The notes: a model not told the origin generated them from the sequence alone. 64,000 nt of DNA from Lysinibacillus boronitolerans JCM 21713 = 10a = NBRC 103108 (GCF_000772935.1 NZ_JPVR01000072.1:62001-126000); one strand, 5' to 3'. Shown: positions 1-9,089, counted from the stretch's first letter. Numbers and translations: made by a program.

Positions 1-476
1 CAATCGGTTCATGGTCCATTATTTTGGGACTTGCTATTTTAGCGTTTGATATGCTGATTACGAAAAAGTTTCCTTTACCTGGAACGTTTATCGATATGTT
101 TTTGGCAGGCATTTTTATCGATATTTTCAACTATTGGTTACCTGATATTGATGGTTTTTGGATGCAACTTATTTCTTACCTTACAGGGTTAGTGTTACTA
201 GGCTGGGGCTGTGGGATGTATATGGTGGCGAATTTAGGTATTGGACCTCGTGATACACTTATGCTGATGATGGTCCATAAGCTTGGCTGGAGTGTGACCC
301 GCTCTCGTACAACAATGGAAGTAACAGTTGCAATTATTGGCTTCCTACTTGGCGGTCCTATAGGCATCGGTACGGTGTTTATGGCATTTGGACTTGGACC
401 AATCGTACAATTTGCCTTATCCTATAACGAAAAATTATTTATGCGATGGACAGGCGTGAAAAGCGCTGTTGTCTAA
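1..476 (+). CDS. YczE/YitT-like integral membrane protein (5' partial)
   Basis: The reading frame is open to the left window edge, so the gene starts outside; the first in-frame start-like codon is the TTG at 24. About 158 residues are visible. They form several hydrophobic helices, with glycine-rich turns around GWGCGMYMVANLGIGPRD and GFLLGGPIGIGTVFMAFGLG. These resemble the C-terminal half of the Bacillus YczE/YitT-type membrane proteins, whose biochemical role is unknown. The gene ends just before an intrinsic terminator. The family call is from remembered resemblance; the membrane location is directly supported by hydrophobicity. Confidence 0.7.
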   Translation, partial: IGSWSIILGLAILAFDMLITKKFPLPGTFIDMFLAGIFIDIFNYWLPDIDGFWMQLISYLTGLVLLGWGCGMYMVANLGIGPRDTLMLMMVHKLGWSVTRSRTTMEVTVAIIGFLLGGPIGIGTVFMAFGLGPIVQFALSYNEKLFMRWTGVKSAVV

Positions 477-484
477 ACTTTAAT

Positions 485-513
485 GACAATGCATTTTTGC
501 ATTGTCTTTTTTT
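485..513 (+). terminator. Intrinsic terminator after the YczE-like gene
   Basis: A nine-base-pair stem (GACAATGCA / TGCATTGTC) with a four-base loop is followed by seven T. It separates the left-edge gene from the padR unit. Confidence 0.85.
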
Positions 514-520
514 ACAGTTG

Positions 521-573
521 AAATATACAGTGCAACTATATATAATCAAACTATATAGTCCAACTGTATATTT
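521..573 (+). promoter_or_regulatory. Nested inverted repeats, probable PadR operator
   Basis: An outer inverted repeat AAATATACAG (521-530) / CTGTATATTT (564-573) encloses an inner one, ACTATATA (535-542) / TATATAGT (552-559), directly before the padR ribosome binding site. PadR family members usually bind such AT-rich dyads at their own promoters and release them on ligand binding. The repeats are seen; operator function is inferred. Confidence 0.7.
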
Positions 574-584
574 GAGGTGAAGAT

Positions 585-908
585 GTGAAAAAACATAAAT
601 TATTACCTTTATCCGAAACCATGCATTATATTCTACTCGCCTTACGTGAACCGCTACATGGCTATGCTATGATGCAAAAAATTGAGGAAATGAGTGCTGG
701 TACAGTCCGAATTGCTGCAGGTACGATGTATGGAGCCATTGACAATTTATTGAAATATCATTGGATTACACCTGTTGAAACCCAGGATACAAGACGCAAG
801 GTTTATCAAACGACAGAAGAGGGTCTAGAAATATTAGCCGCAGAGCAACAAAGATTGCAGCGCATTTTATCTTTATACGAGGGAGCTGGCGAACATGATA
901 AAGTTTAA
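585..908 (+). CDS. PadR family transcriptional regulator
   Basis: This 107-residue winged-helix repressor has the typical PadR order: LSETMHYILLALREPLHGYAMMQKIEE, then a recognition helix in GTMYGAIDNLLKYHWITP, the wing at TQDTRRKVYQTTEEG, and a short C-terminal dimer helix. The start is GTG at 585, placed five bases after GAGGTGA. It overlaps the downstream DUF2812 gene by 14 bases, so the two are translationally coupled. That pairing is common in Firmicutes. It very probably represses its own operon through the dyads at 521-573. The inducing ligand cannot be read from the sequence. Confidence 0.9.
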   Translation: MKKHKLLPLSETMHYILLALREPLHGYAMMQKIEEMSAGTVRIAAGTMYGAIDNLLKYHWITPVETQDTRRKVYQTTEEGLEILAAEQQRLQRILSLYEGAGEHDKV

Positions 909-1503
909 AATCTTTTTTGATATCGAAAAGGAAGAGCGTTGGTTAAACGAAATGTTAGCCAAGGGTTGGATATGCTCCAACATAAACTCAGCAGGTATTT
1001 ATACATTTCAGCCTACTGAAGATCTTGAACAAGTTATTCGGATTGATTGTCAGCAGGATCTTCGCAAAGAAAAGAAAGCGACCTATAAGCAATTACATGA
1101 GGATTTTGGCTGGCGTATAGTAAAAGAAAAAGCCTATGACGGCACCTACTATTGGTTAAAAAGAAAAGATGGCAATGATGAATTATTTTCAGATCATGAT
1201 TCCCACATTGCGAAATATAAACGTTTAATGAAACAAGCAAGCAACTGGGCCATACTGTCATTTATCTTCTTAATGATTTTTTATGCCAACGATAGTTACT
1301 ACTCCCTTTTCAGTATAAAAAATGCGTATTTTACACCTGGTTTATGGGAGAAAGAAGGGTTTTCTTTCCTTTTTGCCTTTTTATTTGAAACACCCTTTGC
1401 CATCGGGCGCTTTATCCCACCATGGCTATTTTTAGTAACTTGTAGTATTTACATCACTTTATATTATCGTTACCGAAAATCGATACAGCAGTTTAACCAA
1501 TAA
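895..1503 (+). CDS. DUF2812 domain membrane protein, PadR partner
   Basis: This 202-residue protein has a soluble N-terminal half resembling DUF2812 (motifs FKIFFDIEKEERWLNEMLAKGW and TYKQLHEDFGWRIVKEK at roughly 1-100). Two hydrophobic segments follow, near 120-140 and 175-195, so it is probably membrane-attached. Its start lies inside the padR coding end, and a terminator follows at once. DUF2812 proteins are typical cargo of PadR operons. Their activity is not established, and nothing catalytic is visible here. Confidence 0.75.
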   Translation: MIKFKIFFDIEKEERWLNEMLAKGWICSNINSAGIYTFQPTEDLEQVIRIDCQQDLRKEKKATYKQLHEDFGWRIVKEKAYDGTYYWLKRKDGNDELFSDHDSHIAKYKRLMKQASNWAILSFIFLMIFYANDSYYSLFSIKNAYFTPGLWEKEGFSFLFAFLFETPFAIGRFIPPWLFLVTCSIYITLYYRYRKSIQQFNQ

Positions 1504-1510
1504 ACGGTAA

Positions 1511-1547
1511 GGAGCCACTTACGAAATGTAAGATGGCTCCCTCTTTC
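1511..1547 (+). terminator. Intrinsic terminator of the padR operon
   Basis: Stem GGAGCCACTTAC / GTAAGATGGCTCC with one bulge, then a CT-rich T tract. It lies between convergent genes; the minus strand side has only a weak T tract. Confidence 0.75.
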
Positions 1548-1548
1548 T

Positions 1549-2184
1549 CTATCCTCTTGTTTCATCCGTATTTTGCCCTGTCGCTTCAAGCACTTCAGGT
1601 GTATCGTCGACTGTATCATCTTCCTGTACATTTTCAGCAGCTGGTGGTGTGATGGTCACCAGTGTATAGTCATCCTCATGTAAAATTTCAAACGGAAACT
1701 GTTGGCGAATATCCCCTACATAAAGAGAAGTGCCAATCGCAACATTCGTGGCATCTATTTCAATGGTTTCTGGAATTTCAGTTGGCTTCACTTTAATGCG
1801 AACCTCACGATTAGGCTGAAGCAGGAAGCCTCCTTCTGCCACTCCTACAGCATCACCAATCACGGTTACCGGAATATCGACTTCTAGCTCCTCAGACATA
1901 TTAATGGACTTGAAATCAACATGCTTTACATTACCCTTCAATGCACAGCGCTGCACTTCTGTTAAAACAGCATTGATGCGCTTTCCTTCCACATCGAGTT
2001 GAAAGACACTTTTCGTACCATGTGCAGCCAATATTTTCGCAAAAGCTCTAGCATCTAACGTAATGGCTGTCGGCTCCATTTGAAAACCGTAAACAACACC
2101 AGGAATAGCCCCATTTTGTCGAAGCTGTGTTAGTGACGAATGACGCCCTTTTTGACGTTTATTAGCAGTTAAAACCATATTCAT
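1549..2184 (-). CDS. ctc: 50S ribosomal protein L25 / general stress protein Ctc
   Basis: This 211-residue protein binds 5S rRNA in the large ribosomal subunit. Residues 1-95 match the L25 domain (RQKGRHSSLTQLRQNGAIPGVVYG, then NVKHVDFKSINMSEELEVDIPV). Residues about 100-190 form the TL5/Ctc C-terminal beta domain, followed by an acidic tail. The ATG start sits nine bases after AAAGGGG. In B. subtilis, ctc is a sigma-B gene. Here a GGTAT element occurs upstream but no convincing GTTTAA partner, so stress control is unproven. Confidence 0.93.
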   Translation of the reverse strand: MNMVLTANKRQKGRHSSLTQLRQNGAIPGVVYGFQMEPTAITLDARAFAKILAAHGTKSVFQLDVEGKRINAVLTEVQRCALKGNVKHVDFKSINMSEELEVDIPVTVIGDAVGVAEGGFLLQPNREVRIKVKPTEIPETIEIDATNVAIGTSLYVGDIRQQFPFEILHEDDYTLVTITPPAAENVQEDDTVDDTPEVLEATGQNTDETRG

Positions 2185-2282
2185 CGAAGATTTCCCCTTT
2201 CATGGAAACTAGTCTCATAAAAGGTTTTGCCTTTTCCCCTATTTTTTATACCTTTGTCTATAATTAAAAATACCTCCTCGAA

Positions 2283-2714
2283 ATGAACAATATACATTTG
2301 CACAGCAGATACATAGATGTTGTACGAAAAGGTAACAAACCTGACTCTGTGTCCGTTTTAGAAAGTGCTATTGTAGATTTAGAACGGTTCATGGATGTTA
2401 GAGAATCTAGATACCCAGGCGCTAAAAAATCCCCCTTTCCTTTTGTTAGCGTTTATGGTGGTGTTGTAAGACCTTTATATAGAAGAGCCATTCAAAATAT
2501 CGTAAATAAATATACAGCAGCTTTCTTTAGAAACGGTAAAAGTCCACATAAACTTAGATATTCATTTGCAGTAGATTTTACCCGGAGCGGTGGAGACATA
2601 ATTTTATAAAGGGATCAATTAGGTCACTCAGCTATTAAAACAACTTCATTGTATAAGAACATGTCTTCTAAAGATGGTGAAAAGGTACTCAATGAGATGG
2701 ATAAACGTAGATAA
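2283..2714 (+). pseudogene. Decayed XerS-like tyrosine recombinase, C-terminal half
   Basis: Reading from 2283 gives XerS-like sequence: the beta-hairpin VVRKGNK with its lysine, then AIQNIVNKYTAAF and the box SPHKLRYSF with the catalytic H-x-x-R. An in-frame TAA at 2607-2609 interrupts it. The same frame continues as DQLGHSAIKTTSLY, carrying the second histidine box and the nucleophilic tyrosine, to a stop at 2712. The N-terminal domain and first catalytic arginine are absent, since the frame closes 18 bases upstream. It is therefore a truncated, nonsense-mutated recombinase and not functional. It lies at the edge of the toxin island and may mark a past integration event. Confidence 0.8.
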
Positions 2715-2717
2715 AAG

Positions 2718-2763
2718 AGTAAAGCCCAAACTACTGACCAATAGTGTTTGGGCTTTATTACTA
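2718..2763 (+). terminator. Terminator after the recombinase remnant
   Basis: Stem AAAGCCCAAAC (2721-2731) / GTTTGGGCTTT (2746-2756), followed by ATTA. The dyad extends further on both sides. Confidence 0.6.
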
Positions 2764-2772
2764 GTAGCGCTA

Positions 2773-2811
2773 TAAAAAACAACAAGCAAGGTATTAAACC
2801 CTTGCTTGTTA
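2773..2811 (-). terminator. Terminator of the toxin/TPR operon
   Basis: On the minus strand, stem AACAAGCAAGG / CCTTGCTTGTT is followed by GTTTTTTATAG. It lies 35 bases past the stop of the TPR gene. Confidence 0.85.
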
Positions 2812-2844
2812 GAACGTTTTTCAAAAAATTGATATTATCTCAGG

Positions 2845-3273
2845 TTACTTATTAATGTTTTTTATATATGAATTAAGATTACCTAGTTTACTAAATTTTT
2901 TATCATAGGATATTCTACCATTAAAGTTCTCTAACCAGTAAGTGGCTTTTTCGAAATCTCTATTTTTTACAAGAACCTTAATGATTTTATTGAAATTAGG
3001 ACTGTAATAGAATTCTTCATTTTCAAGGATTTTCAAACCTTTATGAAAATATTCAGATGCCTTATTGTATTTTTTTAAATCAGAATATAAAAGTCCTATA
3101 TAAATAAATGCACTCGATTTTTCAGTGTCTGTTAAAGAATAGTTTAACCCTGAAACCAATGTATTAATAGCTTTATTTTTCATAAAAAATAAATCATAAA
3201 GATTCGCTTTTCTTACTATGCTATTATATTTTCTGGATGGCTGATTTTTAGATATATTAATTTTAATTACCAC
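2845..3273 (-). CDS. Small TPR-like protein, candidate immunity protein
   Basis: This 142-residue cytoplasmic protein has no signal peptide or membrane helix. One clear tetratricopeptide-like hairpin is seen in AFIYIGLLYSDLKKYNKASE. A second helical pair lies in IIKVLVKNRDFEKATYWLEN. It starts only three bases after the stop of the RHS toxin gene and shares its terminator, exactly where a cognate immunity gene sits in polymorphic toxin loci. It is very AT-rich, unlike the flanking core genes. I know no named immunity family that matches. Immunity is inferred from position, and an ordinary TPR regulator is the alternative. Confidence 0.6.
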   Translation of the reverse strand: MVIKINISKNQPSRKYNSIVRKANLYDLFFMKNKAINTLVSGLNYSLTDTEKSSAFIYIGLLYSDLKKYNKASEYFHKGLKILENEEFYYSPNFNKIIKVLVKNRDFEKATYWLENFNGRISYDKKFSKLGNLNSYIKNINK

Positions 3274-3276
3274 CTA

Positions 3277-6200
3277 TTACTTAATTTTACTTAGTAAATA
3301 TCGCTCTGCACTAAGTAATCCTTTATCAATTGTTTTTCCAAGCCTAGTAGTATCAAACCACGGATCCCATTTCCATAGTTTTCCACTTAAATTCACTGCT
3401 GTACTTGCAGCTCCCTTAAGAAAGGATCCAGAAATATATGCGCTAAATCCACCTGTAATAAAAGCTTTAATTGCCTTTTTATTTGGTGCTCTATTCAACA
3501 TAGTAAACCCCTTTAAGGCCATTTTTCTTGCAACATAAGCGGATACACCACCACCACCAACAAACAATACAAAATTTGTTAATGTATTTTCACGTAAATC
3601 AGCGAAAATCATTTTAATAAATGATTTTAGTATTGATTTTAAATTTTTTGAAATTGAGAATTCCCCATCTGGATCAACGAACATTACAGGATTATTGTTC
3701 GCATAACTATAACCATTCAGTGTTAAAGGATTCATTGTATCTCCACGTACAGAATCTAACGATAAGAACACTCCTGTATCTGGGTTATAATAACGTGCCA
3801 TTAGATAGTAAAGTTTTGAATCTTCATCGTATCGATAACCAGCATAACGGTACGGATTGATAATTGCCAGTGCACCTCTTTGGTTAATAATATTGCCCCA
3901 TGCATCATATGTGTATTCTGCAACAATTTCACCATTTGTATTTGTTAAGGCTAGTACATCTCCACGATAGTTCGTTAAGTAGTAATATGTTGAACCTTGA
4001 TAAGTCATTGTTAGAGGATGACCATTATCGTCATAAGTATATGCTTTTGAAATGACCCCTTCTGAGTTTTCTTCAAACAATACTTGATTTGTTATACCGT
4101 TATAACGATAATACGTTTCGCCGTTACTGTCTTTACTATATATACGACGTCCATTTTCATCATAACGATATGAGGCAACTGTCGTACCCGTTAGAGACTT
4201 AATTTCTGTCAATTGATCAAATGCGTTCCAAGCATATTGGAAAACACCATCATTTGTAACATTTCCATTGTCGCTAACATAATAAGTTTTATCACCAGCA
4301 GCCATCATCTGGTTTGAATTATTATAACTATAGTTGGTTGTAGTTATACTACCGTTTTGCAAAGTGGTTTTAGAAATACGGTTTCCAACTGAATCGTACG
4401 TATATGAAATGGATAGACCATTACTGTATTGTTCTTTGACTAGCTGGTTTAAAACATCGTACGTGTAAGTGACTGTACCATCATCGTTTGATACTTTGGT
4501 AATTTGCTGATTTTTATCATACTCATACTTATTTGTTTGCCAAGTCGTTTCACTATTGGTTTTCAATGTTTCTGATTGTAATTGATTAAAACTATACTCA
4601 TTTAATATAGCTGCACCATTTCTGAAAATTGTGCTCTCCAATAAGTTGTTTTTATTCCATATGAAGTTAGCAGTGTTTGCCCCATTAAGTGTGGTTTGAG
4701 TTGTTTGACCATTCTCATCTGTTACATACTCTATGGTATTTGTACCATATTGAATGCTCTCTAAATCTTTCTCATTTTTATAAGTGTACATTATTGAACG
4801 ATTCACTGGTGCACTAATGTCTACCCTTTGTAATAGTTCATTTTCTGAAAGGGTATACGTAACTTTTTGATTGCCAAGTGTATGATTTGTCACTGTCGTA
4901 GATAAACCATCTACTTGTGTTGAAAACTGATTAACCCCATTCACTTTCACTATCTGTGTATTGGTATCAGCTGAAGTAGTATAGGCGATTTTTTCACCTG
5001 CTGCCTTGATAATTTCACTTAAATCACCATCAGCATTATAATTGTAAGATGTAACTTGTCCCCCTGCATTTGTTTCTTTTTCTATGGCATTTTGTGCATT
5101 ATAGCTAAGAGACATTTGCTTTTTACCATTAGCATTTGTCACAGATGTTAAATTGCTGTTGGCATCATACGTATAAGTCGTTATTTTATTTGCAGCATCT
5201 TCTACCTCTACTAGTTCATTTTTCAGATTGTATTGAAACCTAGTTTTCCCCTTTTTTCCGTCTTCATATGAGAGGATATTTCCATTAAAATCAGTTACAG
5301 TTTCAGTTGTAATACCTAATTCAATATCTTGATAGGTTGTTAGTTTTTGATTATTCTCATAGCTAGTGCTATACGTTTCGATTTTCCCATCTGGATATTT
5401 TACTTGTGTCAAATCCCCATGGTCATTATACGTATAGGTTGTTGTTTCTCCTTTAGGTGTTGTGGAGGTTTTTAGATTACCATTCTGATAAGTGTTGGTA
5501 GTTGTTTGCTGATTGGCATCTGTCTGAGTTAAAAGATTACTGTACTCATTATACGTATAGGATTCTGTCACACCTTTTGAATCATTAGTGCTTAATAAAT
5601 TTCCCTTTGTATCATACTTAAATTTCTTAGTATAAGTAGATCCATCTGAATACATAACATTTTGTGAAAGAACATTATAGCTATTTTCATCTAATGTATA
5701 GGTTGTTGTATCTCCTGAAGGATCAAACATTTTCGTTACATTAAAATTGTTATTTAAACCATAGCGTGTAACAGTACCTTCTGGGCTTGTAACTGTCACA
5801 ATATTATTTGTTCGATCTAAAGAGTAATTAGTGATAGAATCTACTTGCCCATCTAATGAAGGTTCTGTTACCGATACTAAATCCAATTCACTATTATATC
5901 CATAAAGCATTATTTTCTGCTTACTATCGATGATTTTCGTTAACTGTCCATTAGTTGTGTAGTAGAACGAAGTAGGTGTTGATGTAGTGTCATCTTTCTT
6001 AACCAGTACTCGTGTTAAATAACCATCAGTATACGTATACGTTATATCCTGTTTATTGTATTTTGCATTTGTAATAAGCCCATCAGTATAAGTTAACAGT
6101 AATTTTGTGCCTAGATTAGTACTGATAGAAGTAAGCTGATTTGATGTATCATAATTATAAGTGATTGTATTGCTATTTAAATCTTTTTGCTCGGTAATAT

Positions 6201-8112
6201 ATGCTACTTCCACATCTGTATCACTATTGCTTTCTCTAACTTTAAATGTTGTTGTGATACCAGTTTTGCTAGTCAGTTTAAAAGTGTACTTATCCACCAT
6301 ATCTAAACTATCATAATTACCTGCTGGTGCAATATACTTATCTCCATCCCATGAGTAAGCATGGACCGTACCATCTGCATCTTTATATTCGACATTAAAA
6401 TATTTATCATTATAAAATAATTTCTCTGAACCTGTAAAACTCCAACCATAGCCAAATGGAGATTTTTCAAAATCCTTACTATTATAAGTTCTAGTAAAAT
6501 CTAAACCAAATCCACCATAGTTGAATAAGCTAAAATCTGTGTATTGAATAACATTATTATTTGTGCCTAAATTTACATAGTTAGATCCATTTGAAATATC
6601 ATGTGTGGCATAATCCCAATAGTCTTCCAACCCTAAACGGTTGGGTGTTTTATAAGTAACGACAAGTTTTGGTTTATAAGCGAGTGGGTTGGTTGTGCTT
6701 TCACTACTGATGAACTTTTTGTAAATTAATGTACTTTCTGAAGTGCTTTTTAATAATAAACCAAGATTTGATTCTGGATTATATAGCCATCCGCTCACCA
6801 TACTCGTTGGAATAGACCATCGTTTAATACCTTCTTCTACATTACTAGGTACTGAAGAGACTCCTGTGACAGTTGAAAGAGCCGTGGTATTAAAATCTCC
6901 TCCCCCTGTTGTCCAGCCTCCTGCTGTTGCATAGTTATTCCATGTAGCCGTATTTTCATCCCATGAACGTTTCATGGCATGCATACTTAAATTAATAGGA
7001 GTTGGATCATTAGTTGAAGATAGATAAAGACTTACATCCGCAGACATAATAATGCTTTTTTCTGGAATAGGTGTTACATCAAACTTCAATAAACTTCTAA
7101 CAATATTCCCGTCTGTGGCTGTACCTGTACCTAACTCTGTATCATTTCCCCCAGTTTGAGTTGGAAACTTTTTTCGTAATGTTGTATCAAACATTTTTGA
7201 GTTACCTTGGATACGTACAATTGTTGGATCAATGACAATAGGGTATTGTCTTTTAGTATCCTGTAGCCAAGCTGTATCTGGGGTTAAATCAATCCATAAA
7301 GTATTGTTTTCTTTTCGTGTTTTTAACGTGATATTATAAGATTTTGCTTCTTCAGGTATAGAATTTGTACCGTCAATAGATTGAAAGCCTGCAGGTTTAT
7401 AAGCATCATACATAAACGGTGTTTCTATAACATAAACCAACTCACCTGTTTTGGCGTCCTTTAAATTGATTTGATTATTAATTTGTTCATATGTCAAATT
7501 TTCAAGGGATAGCTGATATGAGAAGGTTTGGGGTAACCCTTTTTCGGGCTTTTTGTTAATTATAATATCTTCTTTTACAAAGTTTTCTCCAACAGAATAT
7601 GTAGTGGAAATATTATCAAAAACATTTTGGTACTCAATTTGGTTATCTGTAGCAACCCCGATAACCTCTTTAGCAGGAATTACTTCACCTTTTTGTTTAA
7701 TTTCTTTTAATCCAATATTAAGGTTGTATTGATTATCCGCAACTTGTACGTTGTTGGTTTCCTTATCAATTCTTTCATCAAATGTTACAGTAAAGTTATT
7801 TGCCTTATTTTTATATTGCCCTTTTCCATTATTTTTCTTTTTTTGAAGGCCGTTATCAATATCTTTCCAGTTACCTTTATTATCTTTAAAATGAATAGGT
7901 GCCTCATATATTTCAGTTGTATAAGTACCATTAGAATTGTTAAACGTTTTAGAGGTTTGAGTACGTTCCCCTACTACTTCAATTTTTTCTTTTCCTTTCG
8001 TAATTTTTTGGGGAGATTGTTCTTTGGCAGCAACACTTGCAAAATTCCAAAAAGGAATAAAAGCAATAAACATTGCCAAAACAATCAATTGAATAAAAAT
8101 CTTCCTTAGCAA
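3277..8112 (-). CDS. Secreted WapA-like RHS polymorphic toxin
   Basis: The frame is open from an ATG at 8148. The better start is TTG at 8112, because AGGAGG lies six bases before it and it begins directly with a Sec signal peptide (LRKIFIQLIVLAMFIAF, cleavage near FASVAA). That gives 1611 residues. After a preamble comes a DNRLRE-type domain (about residues 300-490; MKRSWDENTATWNNY). YD/RHS repeats run from about 650 to 1420 (YTYDSVGNRISK and similar). The RHS core is GYRYDEDSKLYYLMARYYNPDTG...NNNPVMFVDPDG. The last about 125 residues are the variable tip: glycine-rich and hydrophobic (VGGGGVSAYVARK, ITGGFSAYISGSF), with no nuclease motif I recognise. By analogy with B. subtilis WapA it should be a contact-dependent toxin exported by Sec. 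Confidence 0.88.
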   Translation of the reverse strand: MLRKIFIQLIVLAMFIAFIPFWNFASVAAKEQSPQKITKGKEKIEVVGERTQTSKTFNNSNGTYTTEIYEAPIHFKDNKGNWKDIDNGLQKKKNNGKGQYKNKANNFTVTFDERIDKETNNVQVADNQYNLNIGLKEIKQKGEVIPAKEVIGVATDNQIEYQNVFDNISTTYSVGENFVKEDIIINKKPEKGLPQTFSYQLSLENLTYEQINNQINLKDAKTGELVYVIETPFMYDAYKPAGFQSIDGTNSIPEEAKSYNITLKTRKENNTLWIDLTPDTAWLQDTKRQYPIVIDPTIVRIQGNSKMFDTTLRKKFPTQTGGNDTELGTGTATDGNIVRSLLKFDVTPIPEKSIIMSADVSLYLSSTNDPTPINLSMHAMKRSWDENTATWNNYATAGGWTTGGGDFNTTALSTVTGVSSVPSNVEEGIKRWSIPTSMVSGWLYNPESNLGLLLKSTSESTLIYKKFISSESTTNPLAYKPKLVVTYKTPNRLGLEDYWDYATHDISNGSNYVNLGTNNNVIQYTDFSLFNYGGFGLDFTRTYNSKDFEKSPFGYGWSFTGSEKLFYNDKYFNVEYKDADGTVHAYSWDGDKYIAPAGNYDSLDMVDKYTFKLTSKTGITTTFKVRESNSDTDVEVAYITEQKDLNSNTITYNYDTSNQLTSISTNLGTKLLLTYTDGLITNAKYNKQDITYTYTDGYLTRVLVKKDDTTSTPTSFYYTTNGQLTKIIDSKQKIMLYGYNSELDLVSVTEPSLDGQVDSITNYSLDRTNNIVTVTSPEGTVTRYGLNNNFNVTKMFDPSGDTTTYTLDENSYNVLSQNVMYSDGSTYTKKFKYDTKGNLLSTNDSKGVTESYTYNEYSNLLTQTDANQQTTTNTYQNGNLKTSTTPKGETTTYTYNDHGDLTQVKYPDGKIETYSTSYENNQKLTTYQDIELGITTETVTDFNGNILSYEDGKKGKTRFQYNLKNELVEVEDAANKITTYTYDANSNLTSVTNANGKKQMSLSYNAQNAIEKETNAGGQVTSYNYNADGDLSEIIKAAGEKIAYTTSADTNTQIVKVNGVNQFSTQVDGLSTTVTNHTLGNQKVTYTLSENELLQRVDISAPVNRSIMYTYKNEKDLESIQYGTNTIEYVTDENGQTTQTTLNGANTANFIWNKNNLLESTIFRNGAAILNEYSFNQLQSETLKTNSETTWQTNKYEYDKNQQITKVSNDDGTVTYTYDVLNQLVKEQYSNGLSISYTYDSVGNRISKTTLQNGSITTTNYSYNNSNQMMAAGDKTYYVSDNGNVTNDGVFQYAWNAFDQLTEIKSLTGTTVASYRYDENGRRIYSKDSNGETYYRYNGITNQVLFEENSEGVISKAYTYDDNGHPLTMTYQGSTYYYLTNYRGDVLALTNTNGEIVAEYTYDAWGNIINQRGALAIINPYRYAGYRYDEDSKLYYLMARYYNPDTGVFLSLDSVRGDTMNPLTLNGYSYANNNPVMFVDPDGEFSISKNLKSILKSFIKMIFADLRENTLTNFVLFVGGGGVSAYVARKMALKGFTMLNRAPNKKAIKAFITGGFSAYISGSFLKGAASTAVNLSGKLWKWDPWFDTTRLGKTIDKGLLSAERYLLSKIK

Positions 8113-8325
8113 ATTGTTTCCTCCTAATACTTGTGATTTTTGAAACATTATCTATTATAGACAGACAATCACTATTAGGATGGTGCTAAACTAACCGTTT
8201 TAGGTAGTACATTATGGGAATTAATATATAAAAAGAACTATTTGTAAATACATATAAATGATTAAACCATAAATCCTATACCGCCTAAATTTTGATATTA
8301 TGTATAGTTTGCTTCTAACTAAAAA

Positions 8326-8385
8326 CCCCTTCATTCACACGAAATAGACTGCAAATAAATTGCACTATCGTGTAGATGAATGGGG
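8326..8385. repeat. Long imperfect inverted repeat upstream of the toxin gene
   Basis: Arm CCCCTTCATTCACACGA (8326-8342) pairs with TCGTGTAGATGAATGGGG (8368-8385) with one extra base. A T tract follows at 8392, and an A tract precedes it. It could be a terminator for a lost gene or a remnant end of a mobile element. Confidence 0.5.
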
Positions 8386-8431
8386 AGTTCGGTTTTTTAA
8401 ATTAACCAGGTTTTTGTTCAAAATAAATACC

Positions 8432-8575
8432 TTAATTCTGATGCTTGTCTAAATATTCCTCTATCATCCTTTGTGCGAGCCTACTATCGGTTATGTTCTG
8501 GGTTTTCGCTAACTCGGATAGTTGTTGATGATATTCTTTTTCTAACACAAGTACAACACGTTTGTCATAGCTAAT
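8432..8575 (-). pseudogene. Remnant of a ribbon-helix-helix DNA-binding protein
   Basis: The minus strand encodes about 47 residues beginning ISYDKRVVLVLEKEYHQQL, continuing SELAKTQNITDSRLAQRM and ending IEEYLDKHQN. This is the strand-helix-helix plan of CopG/Arc-type proteins. No ATG, GTG or TTG start lies in frame before an upstream stop. An ATG in another frame just before it (8590) suggests a frameshifted start. Such proteins are typical of plasmids and phages, which fits a decayed accessory island. Function is probably lost. Confidence 0.5.
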
Positions 8576-8924
8576 TACATGTAAGACATATCATTATTCG
8601 TTAAACAATATTTCAATTCGTCTCTGAACACCTGGGCTTCAATTTTTGATAATTAACTTTGAAATTGAATCTTTAAAAGTTTTGAGCACCTTATCACATA
8701 TGTGTTTTTAGGCATATTAAAATAGTATCATGATGTTTCTTAGGTAAAGGCATAAAATAGCAAAGAACCCCATTAAAAATAAGTAGTAGCAAGCATAAAA
8801 ATTTGAGGCTTGTCGACTATAGAGACTGCTAGCAAGTGAACTCCCCTCTACAATTCTTATAATAAAATATGACATAATCATTAAGACTTGGATATTATTT
8901 TTTATGAAGTGGTGTCATAATTGA

Positions 8925-9059
8925 TGCCTTGATCAAAGCAGACAAAATTATGTAAAAGGATTTATTAGAAATGGCTATCTTTAAACCAGTGACAATGATA
9001 GAGAAATGATTAAAGAAACAGTTCGAATTTATGAAGTTTGGGTAAAAGTACAAGCATGA
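8925..9059 (+). pseudogene. Possible decayed coding remnant
   Basis: One plus-strand frame reads protein-like on both sides of a TAA at 8982-8984: QNYVKGFIRNGYL before it and TSDNDREMIKETVRIYEVWV after it. It ends at 9059, immediately in the 9048-9089 hairpin. There is no start codon or ribosome binding site. I cannot name the family and cannot exclude chance. The rest of 8149-9215 shows no gene. Confidence 0.25.
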
Positions 9060-9089
9060 AATTGTTTTTTTACAATTTCATGCTTGTAC
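9048..9089. terminator. Perfect 18-bp hairpin, probable terminator
   Basis: GTACAAGCATGAAATTGT (9048-9065) is exactly complementary to 9072-9089, with a six-base T loop. The minus strand continues with TTTT, while the plus strand lacks a T tract. It may terminate readthrough or be a repeat-element remnant. Confidence 0.45.

Noticed and set aside
2185-2282. Sigma-B promoter for ctc
   Set aside because: Only a partial -10 like GGTAT with no GTTTAA at the right distance; too weak to call.
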